Positions 44,430-56,087 of a DNA stretch of 64,000 nucleotides are shown here, piece after piece. The DNA comes from Pyrenophora tritici-repentis (Eukaryota > Ascomycota > Dothideomycetes > Pleosporales > Pleosporaceae). The stretch is from assembly GCF_003171515.1 (NCBI RefSeq), contig NC_089390.1, positions 1,798,001 through 1,862,000 of the forward strand, given 5' to 3'. The notes under the pieces were generated by a model that was given only the letters and a program-made list of their open reading frames with translations, was not told the origin of the DNA and ran no database searches. A program made the position numbers and the translations under genes. Numbering within the stretch: position 1 is the stretch's first letter; each line of letters begins with the position of its first letter.

Positions 44430-47223
44430 TTATTTCAGCGTATCAACCAACTCCCTATAAATCTTCTTCAAATCCCTAACATCGCCCTCCAGCTCCTCGA
44501 CCCTCTCCGTCTTCTCTCCCAGCATCTCCAACGCCGTCATCTCCCTCCTCTCCATCTCGCCGAGTCTCTTCTCCAAATCCGCAACTTTATCCCCCTGCCT
44601 CCTCGCCTCATCAACCTCACGCATCAGCTTAACCACCTCCTCGCGCGCTTCATCGCGCTGGGCGGTGAGGCGAGCAAGCTCCTCTTTATGCGTTGCCTTT
44701 TCTGATTCCAAACGGCGCACTGCGGCGCTCATGCGCTCGACGAGTTGGACGGAGGGGCCGGCTCCAGCGGTGGATACGCTGATCATGTCGTTGATGGTGT
44801 GGTGGGGGGAGGAAGTGTATTCAAAGGGGTCATCGTGGTCAACTGTATGGATGGAGGGTGTTGAGATGCCATTGAGTTGGGAGAGACTTGATGGGAATGA
44901 GTCTTGGCGGGATGGAAACGAGTCTTGTCGTTGCGGGGGTGTGCCGACTTCTGGGGTTCGTGCTTTGGACGTTGTGGGTTTGGGGATGCGGCCAGTCGAG
45001 GGACGGCGCGTGGCGTCGTCGAACATGCGGTCCATGGGTGTGAGGGGGGTGTCTAGGCCGCTGGTTATGGAGCGGGGGTTGGGGCGCCGGGTTTGCAGGC
45101 CCATTGGGTCGGGAGAGTGCTTTCGCTGGGCTATGGAGGGTGAGTCCGCTCGTAGGCGGTGGGGCTCGCTGAAGAGAGATGGTGTTTGGATTTCAGATTT
45201 CCACTTGCTTCTTTCTTCTTCTAATCGTTGTTGGAGCTCGGCTTCCCAGACCTTCTTTTCTCTTTCCAGGTCTGCTCGAGCATCTTGCGCTGCGGCTTCT
45301 GCCTGTGTAAGTTTAGCTTGCAACTTTTGAGCTGCAGCACGCTGCTCGGTCAGGTCCTGCTCAAATGTGCGGGCTCGCTCGTTGATGCTTTCGAGTTCGT
45401 CTTCCAATCGACGTGCTTTTGAGTTGACTTCCCTCGCCTTGCGTCTGACATCAGACTCCCGCTTGGCCGTCTCGTCACGATCTTTCTCCAGAGCCGCGAC
45501 TCTAGATGTCAAGGTCGTTTCAATGCCTTGCCAATTCTCCGAAGCGAGCGAGTACTGTGTTTGCAAGGTTTCGATTTGGCGAAGAAGCGTAGCTTGAGAG
45601 TCACTAGTCGCAGACGATGACGCCTCTTCTGTTCGACTACGGAGAAGTTCCAACTTGGATTCAAGGTTCTGAATTGAATGTTAGAGTGCAAAATTACCGG
45701 GCTATCCAGGGAACTTACCGCAATCTCACCGCGAAGCTCAAGCTCGGTGACGTTTGCCTTTTCTTGTTGGCTCTTTGCCTCGTCTCTTGCGGCCTGGAGC
45801 TCTCTCTTCGCCCTATCCTCGGCAAGCTTCTTTTCTATTCGCATGTTTTCAATATCTTCTTTTAGTGACGCTGTGGCTCTCTTTTCGGCTTCCAGTGCTC
45901 CAGTTTGAACTCTCTTTTCGGCATCTTCGGCTCGTGATAGCGCATCATTCAGCTGCTTCCTGAGTTCTGATATCGTCAACCCAGCCTCTTCACGCTCGGC
46001 CTTGATGGTCTCGATGTCCTTTTCGATCCTGCTCACGATCTTGAGCTTTTCCTGCGCAGACTTCTCAGCAGCTTCAGCCCGCCTTGCTCTTTCAGACTGC
46101 TCGGTAATGCTCTTTTCGGCCTTCGAAAGCCGTTGTTTGAGCGTGGTAATTTCTCTATCCTGTTCCTGGGCTTTGATGCGCATCTTCTTGATAGTCGTCA
46201 TGTGCTTCATCTCGGTTTTGGAAAGCTTCTGGCCCTCATCCATGAGCGCAGCTATCTGCGCGTCCTTTTCTGCCAGCCTTTTATCTGCAAGTGTCGCTTC
46301 ATTGTCCGAAGATGCGGCCTTTGCAGATGCAGCGAGTTGCTCTGAAAGATATGTGAGCTTTGATTGTAGAGCGTCAATTCGTTCCAAGTGAGAATTGAGC
46401 TCTTCGCGATTGTCGCGTAATGTCTCCTCATATGTCTTTTGTAGTAGCGATAGCTCGGCCTCGACTTCTTGGGGGTCTCTGGGTCCAACACTCGGCGTCG
46501 GGGCGACTTCTTCAATAGAGGGCCGAGAAGCATCGTCGTCGAAGGACTGACGCGGAGAGGAGGTCTGCGGGGTGAAAATCGAGGGTATCAGAGGCTTTGA
46601 GGGCATGGACATGGACATGGACATTGGTATCGAAATGGGCTGTTCCGCTATCAGAGGCGAAGCTAGTGGAGATATTACTGGGGGAGAAGTCGCTGGCGCA
46701 GGAAGTTGGATGGAGAGTGTAGGTTCTTCGACCTTGGTCTCTTCCGCCGTGCTCGCCTCATCTTTCTTGGTTTGCGCAGCGTCTGTAGTCGGCTCAGAGG
46801 CTTTCGAATCTATGCTCGTCCTCCCTGTATCCGCGACAGCTGTCACGGCTCGGAGGGCAGGACTCTCTGGTCTTGAGCCTAGATCCGATGACGCTCTTGA
46901 CTCTGACCTTTCTGTTCCCTTGTTGACGGCCTTGGCAAGGCGATCCTGTAACCGCGAGTTGGGTCGGCTGCGCGACGAGTTCCGTGAGCCTTGAGCTGTG
47001 TTAGCCTTCTTCACGCCTACCCTGCCGCCTCTCTATCCCCAGACTACCCACCTGCGTCTACAGCCAACTTCTTATCCGCCGCCACCACCTTATCTACGCC
47101 ATCCGACGTAGCTGCGCCCTCTGTGGCCGCCGGCTTCGCTGGGGTGCCATCCTCGGCCAGTATCGTGTCGAGCCGTGACTCGAGGCCCGAGATGGCCGTA
47201 TTCCACCAGCCTTTCCCACTCAT
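44430..47223 (-). CDS. TMF1/Sgm1-type Golgi golgin
   Basis: Three exons on the minus strand: 47052-47223, 45719-46995, 44430-45668 (introns 56 and 50 nt); 895 residues. Starts 'MSGKGWWNTAISGLESRLDT'. After a Ser/Pro-rich segment there is a very long coiled coil (roughly residues 210-600, 'KRLAEKDAQIAALMDEGQKL', 'RAEDAEKRVQTGALEAEKRA') corresponding to the TMF DNA-binding-named region, then a disordered linker and a final coiled coil 'VQLVERMSAAVRRLESEK' ... 'LEGDVRDLKKIYRELVDTL', the conserved TMF/TATA-binding-named domain that binds Rab6 at the Golgi in homologues. The role is vesicle tethering; the transcription-factor name is historical. Confidence 0.88.
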
Positions 47224-48718
47224 GTCGCCTGTCTTGGTCGTGTACGTAAGCGTGTTATCGCGATTGGCGTCGTGTCTGAAGCTTTGCGAGCTTTCAGCGT
47301 GCACTCGTTCTCCGCCTGTGTTTGTTCATAGCTCAAGTGCGCAAAAGGCCAGGTTGTTGTCTTGGTCGCGGTTGGTACGTCGTCAGCTAAGGTTTGGCGG
47401 GGAGTCGCAGTGTGAGACGACCGTCCGCAACAGCCACAGTGTGAAGATTCAGGCTGCCGGCTATCCAGAGCGCAAAGTAGCCCCAATTGTAATCGTGGTC
47501 TTGGGATCGCTGCCGCGCAAGCCTTCATTCCAACATGACGGTGCGGTGCAGGCCAGGGCAACCGCTCAATTCGCTCCGATTGGCTGCCGTTCCGTAATTC
47601 CGCTATGAGGTAATCCGGCCAACAGCCTCGTAATACACCACATCTTGATCGGCAGTGCAGAGACATGTCACTCATGTCTAACGTGTAATTAAACTATAAC
47701 ATGGTTACGAGTTCCTGGCTATTACCTCTATCTAGTGCATACACTCAACGCCGCGTCTCCTGGTAGTCTCAATATTGATCCTGCCAGCCAAGCTCTTGAA
47801 CCCACTCCATCCCTCAGCCAAATCTCCTGAAGCCCGGTTACGAGATTGAAATTTCCCCTCCAGCCCTCATCTCCATATTCTGACGCTCATATGTATCACC
47901 CAATCGACCCGGCGTCTGCCGAGCCGGTGCAGTAACACCCCATGAATCTACGACATGAACTTGGTATAGCGAACAGGTAATCCAGTTCCTAGACTATGTT
48001 TACGCTTGGCCACAATGTATCTGCTATTCACCGTCTTTATCTCGCGAGAAGACCGATGTGAACCCATCTAGCACAATGGAAGAATGAATGGCAGTCTAGA
48101 CGGTGATAGCCGGATGAAGTAGTAGTGCTCGCGCAGTGTGAACATATTGTTTACATAGCACAAGCGGCATGATGCTTGTTAAAGAATAACGAGGAACTCA
48201 TCTTGTTTGCTGTCGCTGGTATGATGCTGCGCCACAGCCATCATCCATTCTGTCAGTAGCATGTAGACATCACCCACCACTTCTCGTCCGACTAAATGAA
48301 CACTGCTGATGAGATAAACACGAAGCTGCCATACATACCAAAGAAACCACACCACCCTGCAAAGCCGCAGATCACTAGCCCCACCAAGACCCTGTCCCCC
48401 TCTTCCTTCTAATCCAGCATGCAAGGTACAAACGTCATCCGCGTCTCCCCCTGTCCAAGAAACTCCATACTCACATACCAAGCAAAAGAAAATGCCCATT
48501 GCTGTCAAAAACAAAATTTCAAATTCCCATGCTGATGAACACGTATATTGCGATGGCTGCCAGATTTGAACTAGGCGCGTCTAGCGGCAATCGCCTACTG
48601 GACGACGTCAGCACTCTCTTTCTTCCGTATAAACAAGTACAACAACGCGGTACCGATACTCTATAGACTGAGTGAAAAACACAATTGAAAGAGTTTTTTC
48701 ATGTCAAAATCTGCAAAG
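47224..48718. other. Intergenic region between divergent golgin and Nit-type genes
   Basis: About 1.5 kb, upstream of both genes. Short frames only, including a 111-residue minus-strand frame (48179-48514) without recognisable features. Confidence 0.5.
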
Positions 48719-49760
48719 ATGGTTCTCGCTGTAAGTGGAATTGAGTGCTGATTACGGTTTTCTGGTGTCTTTTGTGTGCGGCTTTTGATATCAGGTATAT
48801 GTATTCTATTCTCATGTCCTCTTTTCCTGTACATACTCAAGCCAGGCATCATGTAGAACTCTTTCATCTTACATATACTCATCGCTACTCCCCTTCAAAT
48901 ATCTCTAACAACCCACTCAGGCAGTCGGTCAAATGCGTTCCACGCCCTCAATGTCCGACAACCTAACCCAAGCGCAATCCCTCTGCACCAAAGCCCACGC
49001 CGCCGGTGCTGCCGCCCTCTTCCTCCCCGAAGCTGCCGACTACATCACCACCTCCGGCGGCCTCAAACTCTGCAAACCAACCTCCGACTCCGAGTTCATC
49101 AAGGGTCTCCAAGAATCCGCAAAACAGTATTCCCTCCCTATAAGCGTCGGCGTCCACGAGCCCACCTCTACCCCCTCCAAAGTGAAAAATACCCTCCTCT
49201 GGATCGATGCCCAAGGCTCAATAACGCACCGCTACCAGAAACTGCACCTTTTCGACATGGATGTTAAAGACGGCCCGCAGATGCAAGAGTCCAAGGGTGT
49301 AGAACGCGGTACCGAGCTACCAGACCCGTTCGAGTCTCCCGTGGGGAAACTCGGCACCCAAATATGTTTTGACCTGCGTTTTCCCGAACCAGCCCTCGCG
49401 TTGCGAAACCGCGGTGCGCAGGTCCTTTTGTACCCAGCGGCGTTTACCACGCCAACGGGCAAGGCAGGGCATTGGGAGATGTTGCTAAGAGCGCGCGCGA
49501 TTGAGACGCAGAGTTATGTTATTGCTTCTGCGCAGGTGGGGCCGCATGACGAGGAGGGTAAGAGGAGGAGTTGGGGCCATGGGATGATTATTGATCCGTG
49601 GGGGAAGATAGTGGCGGAGTTGGGGGGCGATGAGGAGGATGGGTCATGGAAGGGGGAGGGGGAGATTGCGGTTGCAGAGATTGATTTGGAGTATGTAGAC
49701 AGGATTAGGAAGGAGGTGCCTTTGATGAGGCGGACAGATGTTTATGCGGACGTTTGTTAG
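48719..49760 (+). CDS. NIT2: Nit-type carbon-nitrogen hydrolase (deaminated glutathione amidase-like)
   Basis: Two exons, 48719-48730 and 48921-49760; 283 residues. The first exon holds only four codons (MVLA) and the 190-nt intron is far longer than others here. 'MVLAAVGQMRST' is the classic N-terminus. Catalytic triad: Glu in 'LFLPEAADYI', Lys in 'RYQKLHLFDMD', Cys in 'GTQICFDLRFPE'. Also 'ARAIETQSYVIASAQVG' and 'WGHGMIIDPWGKIVAELG'. These enzymes repair deaminated glutathione or act as omega-amidases; Nit2 (yeast naming, equal to mammalian Nit1) fits the 'FDLRFPE' context best. A start at the ATG 48933 would lose the conserved beta-strand. Confidence 0.9.
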
Positions 49761-49845
49761 GGGGTACTGATTTAGAACTCCCCAAGACCTTTGATCCTGC
49801 ATAGTCATTCATCTACTTCATGCTTATGGAGACCTTGAAATCTCC

Positions 49846-50878
49846 TTAATCGTCCAAGTACTCCAAATCCCGTCCCTGCAGTAACCTTGCCTTACTCCCC
49901 AAACTCAGATACGCCAGTGAATGATCCGACCGCTCAAGATCCTGCTCTATCCTCCTCCTGACCTCCCCCAATGCACAACCCACCAGTTCCGCCAACCTCT
50001 CCAAGAGCGTCGTGTACAAACTCCGCCCTGGTCCCTTCTCTAGCTTCGGACCTTGTGTCCTCGGTGGTTCAAACTCTCCTTTACCCGAGCCCCAACAAGG
50101 CCAGTCCCAATCATGGATGCCGTGGTTATGATAAAAGTTGAGTAGCGTCGCTTGTCTATGCGGCTCTTCGCTGGATAGTAGGCTATCGGAGATAAACTCG
50201 GGTCCCAGGTTCAGCGCGGCTTCTGCGAAACAAAATTCCAGCTCGCTGCGTAGCTCGACTTGGTTTGCGTCCATGAAGCGACCGTATGTGCTTTGGTTGA
50301 TCCAACCGTAGCCGTGGTATCGGGCTGATAGCGTCGCATGATGCAACACAAGGTACATCGCAATCAGTGGGTCTCGCTCCAGTGATTTGATATACGTGAT
50401 TCTTGCGGTGTGTGCTTCTGCGATAAGGTTAGCCATATATAATCTCCACAGAAGCTCTCACTGGACACTGACTGATCGAGACTAAACGGTATAGTAACAG
50501 CAGTCCCGCGTTTGCGACGGCGGCGTTCTGCGGCAATACAGCCATGTAGTTGTGCTCTGAGCACAGTATGTCCATGACCTCGTCGACCACGTCGTAGTTC
50601 TTAACACAATCCGCCAACCAGTCCAGACTGATGTTTCCACCGTCGTGGACAAAGTCTGTTTGCGCGTGGCGAAGCTCTTTCTTCATGAACCAGGCTGTGA
50701 TAGAGTGCTCATAGTTGCGGAAAATGGCCTCTAGACGCGGGTGCGCATTGCGGATACTCTGTATGAGTTTCCCGTCCTCGAACGGAAGGTGTTGGATGGT
50801 TTTCAAGATCAGTTCTGTAGGGATACGAGGTGAGATGAGGATATCGAGGCTCTTTGATGGTTCTGTAGAGATTGCCAT
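49846..50878 (-). CDS. F-box-like hypothetical protein
   Basis: Two exons on the minus strand, 50473-50878 and 49846-50417 (intron 55 nt, GTCAGT donor, CTAAC near the acceptor); 325 residues. The frame is open upstream of the ATG at 50878 but without a better start. The N-terminal 'SPRIPTELILKTIQHLPFED' followed by 'SIRNAHPRLEAIFRNYEHSI' has the Pro-x-Glu-Leu and helical pattern of an F-box, as in many fungal SCF adaptors; the match is partial. The rest is helical with no named domain. Its stop faces the Nit gene stop 85 bp away. Confidence 0.7.
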
Positions 50879-51788
50879 ATCGTCTAGTAAGTGAAGAATA
50901 TAGTGATTGTGGATAGCTAGTGCAGTAGACAAGTGATATAGAAAGTGGGAGTCAGGTAGGAGGGGAGCGCGGTTGCAGACTTATACCTTCCAGGTAGGAG
51001 CTTTTCGGAGTGCAAACAGCGCACATTCATGTTCACGGGTACATCCCACGAGGCTAGATACCCGAAGTTGTGAATACCGTGATGGAGGTGGTTAGCACCA
51101 TGATGGCGGATCACACTTGTGTCCTGCAGGTACCAAATCCCTGGAACCGTGACGTTCTGTACTCGTGACTGCAAGTATAACGGATATGTCTGTTTACAGG
51201 CTTTGTAAAAGTGTAATGATTGGGGCGGGTGTCTGTTTGCATCCGTGTCAAAACGTTGGCTAGAGAAGCATTGAGTACCGACCGATCGCTGCCGACGCAC
51301 GCCACGCCGCGCTATGACATGCGGACGGTTGGTGGGGCTAATGTAAGTGACAAGTGCGATGGCGCAATATTAGGTCCGAAGCAGTAGAACAGGTGGGGTA
51401 TGAAGACGCGCAGTTGCGGTCGGGCGCGACGTTTGCTGGTCACCCGTGACGGATCTCATCACCAACAAGGCACATTAGGTCACCTTGTGTATTTGCCCAC
51501 AAAATGCCATGTCACAAATACCCCGGTTCCTTTTCTGGGTAATTCAAAGCTTTTTTTTTCTGTGAAGTAAGTTCACAAGATAGCGATTGCTGCTCACTCT
51601 GAAATGGACAGTACAAACTCTCTTACTTGCGTAGCTACTCAGAACAAATGTGTTTCAGTAAAAAATGATGAAATTGGATGTAGCTTCATGTCAGTTCAGA
51701 GTATGGACTACAGATCTCAATGCGCCATACCCGGGGTATCGTGTAAACTCCATGAATGCAATGCCGTACTCGATGCACTTTACTCCAA
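50879..51788. other. Intergenic region, no gene seen
   Basis: About 0.9 kb upstream of the F-box-like gene and downstream of gankyrin. A T-run near 51551 and short frames only. Confidence 0.45.
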
Positions 51789-52554
51789 CTATAGCAGATC
51801 TATGCCCTCCCGCTCCGCAGCCTGCAGGATGAATTTCCTCGTCTTTGCATCTGGCACAAGCTGCAAGGGTATATGGCCATCATTATCCTGCTTGTCGAAT
51901 TCGGCGCCCATGGTTAACAGTAGCAACGCCGCGTCTCCATGACCCTCGCACATGGCATGGTGTAAGGCTGTCATGCCATCCATATCGGTTGCATTCAGCG
52001 GACTTTTGGCGTCCAGAAGAGCCTTCATCACCGGCACGCTTCCAACCGCAGCCGCTCGATGCAACGGAAGCTGCCCTCTTTTGTCTTTTATCCTTGCTGA
52101 GGCTGGCGGCTTTTGCGCGAGTAGTGTGCGTGCGATATCGAGGTTGACTTTTGACGCGCAAAAGTGAAGGGCGGTTTGACCGTTGTTGTTCTTCGCGTTT
52201 ACATCGGCATCTTTGGATAGTAGGAGGTCTACAATTTGCTCTGCATCCTTCCGTGAGCATGCCATCATCAGTGGTGTCCAGCCTGAGCCATCCGTGACAT
52301 CGGGATCAAACGACTTGAGTTGAATGAGGGATTGCACGATCGGGAGGTGGTTGTAGGATACAGCCCAGTGTATGGGAAGACGGTCGTCGGGATCGCGCAG
52401 GTTTGCAAGCTTTGGATTTGCGGCGAGGAGTGAGTCGACTCGGGATACTAACAAATGTTAGACGGGTACATGTGCGAGGGGGGCGTCAATATCACGCACC
52501 TTGACCTTCTCGACACGCCTCGTGAATGGCGTACTTGGCCTTGTATTCCTCCAT
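51789..52554 (-). CDS. NAS6: Proteasome assembly chaperone gankyrin (NAS6/PSMD10)
   Basis: Two exons on the minus strand, 52500-52554 and 51789-52447 (intron 52 nt); 237 residues, close to yeast Nas6 (228). Starts 'MEEYKAKYAIHEACREGQ'. The rest is consecutive ankyrin repeats of about 33 residues: 'DDRLPIHWAVSYNHLPIVQS', 'SGWTPLMMACSRKDAEQIVD', 'NGQTALHFCASKVNLDIART', 'RGQLPLHRAAAVGSVPVMKA', 'DGMTALHHAMCEGHGDAALL', then a capping repeat. Gankyrin binds the Rpt3 C-terminal domain and helps build the 19S base. A hAT transposon now ends about 390 bp upstream of the start. Confidence 0.9.
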
Positions 52555-52939
52555 GATATTAAAAGATATACCTAGGTATTCTTTGTCACAGCTCAGCTTC
52601 TACAGAGCTAACACGCGCTACAACAACCTAGCACACTGGGTTTGGTGGTTTGGCCATCAGCTTACCACGGAGTTCTTGACCCCACCACGCCCGAGGCAGT
52701 TGTCCTTGGCGTAAATGACGTAATCAAGCATGATTTACTCTCTTAACATCATCCGCTAGCACAACATCTTGGCGCCATACTATCAGGTAGCTATACTATT
52801 AGCTCCCGGATCTTTGTATAACAAAACGGTGTTTTTCGAAGCTTTGTGTTCAATTGTCTTCACTCCAGCTTTCAACCCTCCACTAGTCTCTCTACAAGTG
52901 GACACCTCAAGATTACAAATGCAACGTTCATAGGGACGA

Positions 52940-52947
52940 GTATTAGG
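52940..52947 (+). repeat. Target-site duplication of hAT element, left copy
   Basis: GTATTAGG, repeated exactly at 56080-56087. Eight bp is the TSD length of hAT transposons. Confidence 0.95.
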
Positions 52948-55900
52948 CAGACTTTCCAACAAGCAAGTAAAGCAAGTCACCGCTCTAAACTTGACTTGCT
53001 TGGTTCAAACATAGGCTTTACTTGACTTGCTTGGGGTGATTTTTTTACTTGCTTGACTTGCTTGTATTACTTGCAAGTACTTGGATTACTTGACTACTAC
53101 AAAGAGATTAAGCTACATACAAATTACCAAAACTCAGTGTTCCACTCTAGTATGTTGTAATCTCCTACAAGCTGCTCATCTGAAAGCTTAGCCTCGCTAC
53201 AGTTGTACGGTTTATAACCAGCTCGCACCCATGACCTTACTAATTGAAGAGCTGCGAGTAGCTCACTGCCCAGAGCACGTCGTTTAGGTTCAAGAAGGTC
53301 GCCAAGCTCACTGAAGAGGCGCTCACAGTCGCTGCTTGATGCTGGGATAGTCATGATATCGATTGCAAACTGCGCTAAATGCGGGTATTTCGGCAGTAGT
53401 TGTATCCAGTATTGGACAGGATTTCCATCTGCGTTGTACTGCTCCTGCGTCCACTGCGGCTCTTGTGTTTTCCAGCGCTCAAACTCGTCAAGTGGAGCCT
53501 CTCGGTCATTGTTGCGGCTAAGTATAGCAATAATTGCCTCGTCTATGTTGTTGCTACTCGGCGCAGTTGTATACCGCTGGCGTGCTCGTTGAGGTTTGTA
53601 TGCCGCCCAAAGCTGTTGGAACGACGCGTTGGCACTAGTAAGCCAATCAGCTTTGTCTGCCCACGCCACATCGCAGTAGTTCTTGTAGTACGGGTGTAGG
53701 CAAACAGCGGCGTAGTAAGCGGGCGAGTCGTCGAGCTTGTTGTAGTAGTCGTTGGCTTTGCTCCACGCGGCGCGGAGGTTGACGTTGAGGTGATCCTCTG
53801 GAGCCTCGGCATGAGCGTTGAAGTCGACGTGCTCGAACGGGCGCGCCCGGGCCTCAAGCTTGCTGAGTACGTACTCAAAAACGGGTATAACCTCATAGAT
53901 TGCGCCGTATTTGCCATCCTTAGAGCGTCCCTCGAGGCGTTTTGTGGCGTACTTGAGCGGCTCTAAGCAGTCCTGGTACTCTGCAATCACCGCCCAGTCA
54001 GCAGCTCGGAGCCCAGTTGATCTCATCCAGTTTGGGGCGTCGGGCCGCTTATTATTCCGCTGCGCAGCGTGCGCATCTTCAAGGATAACCCTATTGATAT
54101 GATGCTCAGCGTACAAGTTATACGCGGCTTGAAGCTTGGTAGCGCGCTCAAAAGCAGCATAGTATGAGTTCCAGCGAGTGACGACAGGCTTGACTGGCTC
54201 GAGTACTTTGAGACGCCCTTCAGCAGGCAGGTTGTTGTTGGCAAGGCGCTGGTAGCCACGAAAAAGCTCGTACTGTTGCGGCGTTTTGATATAGTTGATG
54301 ACGTCAACTAGCACTCCAATAGGGCCATCTTTCCGCCACTCTCGCATATACTGCTCCTCGGTATTGTACTGCTCTTGAGTGTTGCCGTAGGCGTCTTTGT
54401 TGGTGCCAAATATAATAGCCTGGCCGATGAGGTTAAGCGTGTGACAACTGCAGCGGAGGCGCCGGTGAGCGGACTCAAATTCGTACTCGCGCGCGAGCGC
54501 GGCGATCGCAGTGTCGTTGTTGGTAGCGTTGTCGAGTACAAAATAGCCTAATCGGTCGCTTGTTATTCCGTATGCTGAGAGCGTCGTCGAGATAGCTTTG
54601 GCAATAGCCTCACCGGTGTGGGCGCCAGCGAGCTCAGGCAGATCGATTGGTAAGTCTCGTATTATTCCAGCTGCGTCGGCAAAGTGAGCGACTACTCCAA
54701 AGAAGCCACGTTTACCACCCTTTGTTGTCCAGCCATCAAAGCTTACGTGTATTTTGCTTACTGAGCCTGACAGGGTGTCGATAACTTGCGGTCGTATAGA
54801 CCGGAACAACCTCATCACAAAGGTAGAAACGCTGGTATTACTTACCCACAACGCTGCCTCTGCCTCTGGGTTGGCAAATCTCATCATCTCTCTAAAATCA
54901 GGCGTCGTAAGTTCGCTGAGCGGGTGGTTTCGGTTAACAAGCCACATGACAGTGGCTGTTCGAAAGCCCTCTACGTCGAAGTTTCCAAACGCGTTAGCAG
55001 TGTTTTGTTGTACGTCTAAACCAGCGTCAAAAGCTTGCCGCAACGACAGCTGGCCTCGAGCTCTCTGCGCTAACTTTGGGCCATCTTTCGTAAGGTTGTG
55101 GCCAGGCTTTGGTTGGCTGAGATGGGTGGCTGCTGAGGTTGTAGCCTGAGTAATGTTAAACAAACCACCACGGCCAGCGTCGATAGTTTTGTGTACATGG
55201 CAGTACTTGCACACAAACCAGATTCGAGATGTAGCATGGCGCTCAACAACGCGGTAGCCATACTGAAAGATCCAACTTTTTGGGCGCTTAGAACGCGCCA
55301 ATGGCTTGATAAAATCAGGTAAACGTGCCCAGTCAATGCCGTCAAAGTTCTCAACTAGTGCGCTGTTTGTCTCATCCTGACCACCCTCTCCAGCCTCAGT
55401 TGTAGCCACCGTGCCAGCTCGGCTGCCCTCGGTGGGCGCGACAATCTCAGCCTCCGCCTGCGACTCTAAGAACTGCAACTCGAAGGTAGGTATTGGCGGC
55501 GAGGCGTTAGCCTGGCTTGCGGCAGCTAGGGTTTTGCGAGGTGATCGACGCTGAGGTCTAGGCTTAGATGCAGGCTTAGATGCAGGCTCAGGTGAAGCCT
55601 CAGGAGTTGAGGCGACGTTGTTGGTGGCAGCGGCTACTTTCGTACGTTTGCTCCGAGCAGAAGTTTGTGGTAGGCGACGTTTGGCCATATTGGGGGTATC
55701 AGGGCAGTATAAATCACTGGAAAACGCGTTGCTATAGGGGATACTGCATTGCGATAGGCTTCTAGACAGGCGTACGTCGAGATTGGAGCAATGCGCTAGA
55801 CTAAGGCTAACGTTATTTGATAGCCGCTTAGCCTGTTTGGGACTCAACCGAGGCAACTGCAACACTTCAAAACCATCGCGACATCTACCGTACAGCAGTT

Positions 55901-56079
55901 TTAGCACCCTCATCACAGTAACGCTAAAACAACCAAGTAAACCAAGTAAGCCAAGCAAGCAAAGTATCTTGACTTGACTTGCTTGCTTAGCTGCCCAGCT
56001 CTTACTTGACTTGCTTGCTTGGTTTAAACCAAGCAAGTCAAGCAAGTAATCCAAGTCAACTTGCTTTTTGGAAAGTCTG
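52948..56079 (-). mobile_element. Complete hAT DNA transposon, 3132 bp
   Basis: Bounded by terminal inverted repeats starting CAGACTTTCCAA (20 of 21 bases match between ends) and an exact 8-bp duplication GTATTAGG at 52940-52947 and 56080-56087. Both subterminal regions (about 52960-53090 and 55930-56070) are packed with ACTTG/CTTG-based motifs in both orientations, typical hAT transposase binding arrays. The internal transposase frame is intact. The element sits between gankyrin and the Zn2Cys6 gene. Boundaries are seen directly; activity is inferred. Confidence 0.96.
53124..55688 (-). CDS. hAT-family transposase with C-terminal dimerisation domain
   Basis: Single exon of 854 residues from the ATG at 55688 (MAKRRLPQTSARSKRTKVAA); the frame is open upstream through the subterminal repeats, but that part is not protein-like. 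A basic, Pro/Ala-rich N-terminus is followed by a zinc-finger-like region 'WFVCKYCHVHKTIDAG' (BED-type candidate), the RNase-H-like core ('IHVSFDGWTTKGGKRGFFGV', 'YFVLDNATNNDTAIAALARE', 'HRRLRCSCHTLNLIGQAI'), and the hATC motif 'YPHLAQFAIDIMTIPASSSD' then 'CERLFSELGDLLEPKRRALG'. All conserved blocks are present with no stop, so the enzyme may be functional. Confidence 0.95.
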   Translation of the reverse strand: MAKRRLPQTSARSKRTKVAAATNNVASTPEASPEPASKPASKPRPQRRSPRKTLAAASQANASPPIPTFELQFLESQAEAEIVAPTEGSRAGTVATTEAGEGGQDETNSALVENFDGIDWARLPDFIKPLARSKRPKSWIFQYGYRVVERHATSRIWFVCKYCHVHKTIDAGRGGLFNITQATTSAATHLSQPKPGHNLTKDGPKLAQRARGQLSLRQAFDAGLDVQQNTANAFGNFDVEGFRTATVMWLVNRNHPLSELTTPDFREMMRFANPEAEAALWVSNTSVSTFVMRLFRSIRPQVIDTLSGSVSKIHVSFDGWTTKGGKRGFFGVVAHFADAAGIIRDLPIDLPELAGAHTGEAIAKAISTTLSAYGITSDRLGYFVLDNATNNDTAIAALAREYEFESAHRRLRCSCHTLNLIGQAIIFGTNKDAYGNTQEQYNTEEQYMREWRKDGPIGVLVDVINYIKTPQQYELFRGYQRLANNNLPAEGRLKVLEPVKPVVTRWNSYYAAFERATKLQAAYNLYAEHHINRVILEDAHAAQRNNKRPDAPNWMRSTGLRAADWAVIAEYQDCLEPLKYATKRLEGRSKDGKYGAIYEVIPVFEYVLSKLEARARPFEHVDFNAHAEAPEDHLNVNLRAAWSKANDYYNKLDDSPAYYAAVCLHPYYKNYCDVAWADKADWLTSANASFQQLWAAYKPQRARQRYTTAPSSNNIDEAIIAILSRNNDREAPLDEFERWKTQEPQWTQEQYNADGNPVQYWIQLLPKYPHLAQFAIDIMTIPASSSDCERLFSELGDLLEPKRRALGSELLAALQLVRSWVRAGYKPYNCSEAKLSDEQLVGDYNILEWNTEFW

Positions 56080-56087
56080 GTATTAGG
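56080..56087 (+). repeat. Target-site duplication of hAT element, right copy
   Basis: GTATTAGG, identical to 52940-52947. Confidence 0.95.

Noticed and set aside
48179..48514. 111-residue minus-strand ORF
   Set aside because: Hydrophobic runs but no signal for a real start or domain; likely chance.
52960..56070. CRISPR-like short repeats (CTTGCTTG motifs)
   Set aside because: Irregular spacing, both orientations, inside a fungal hAT element; these are subterminal transposase motifs.
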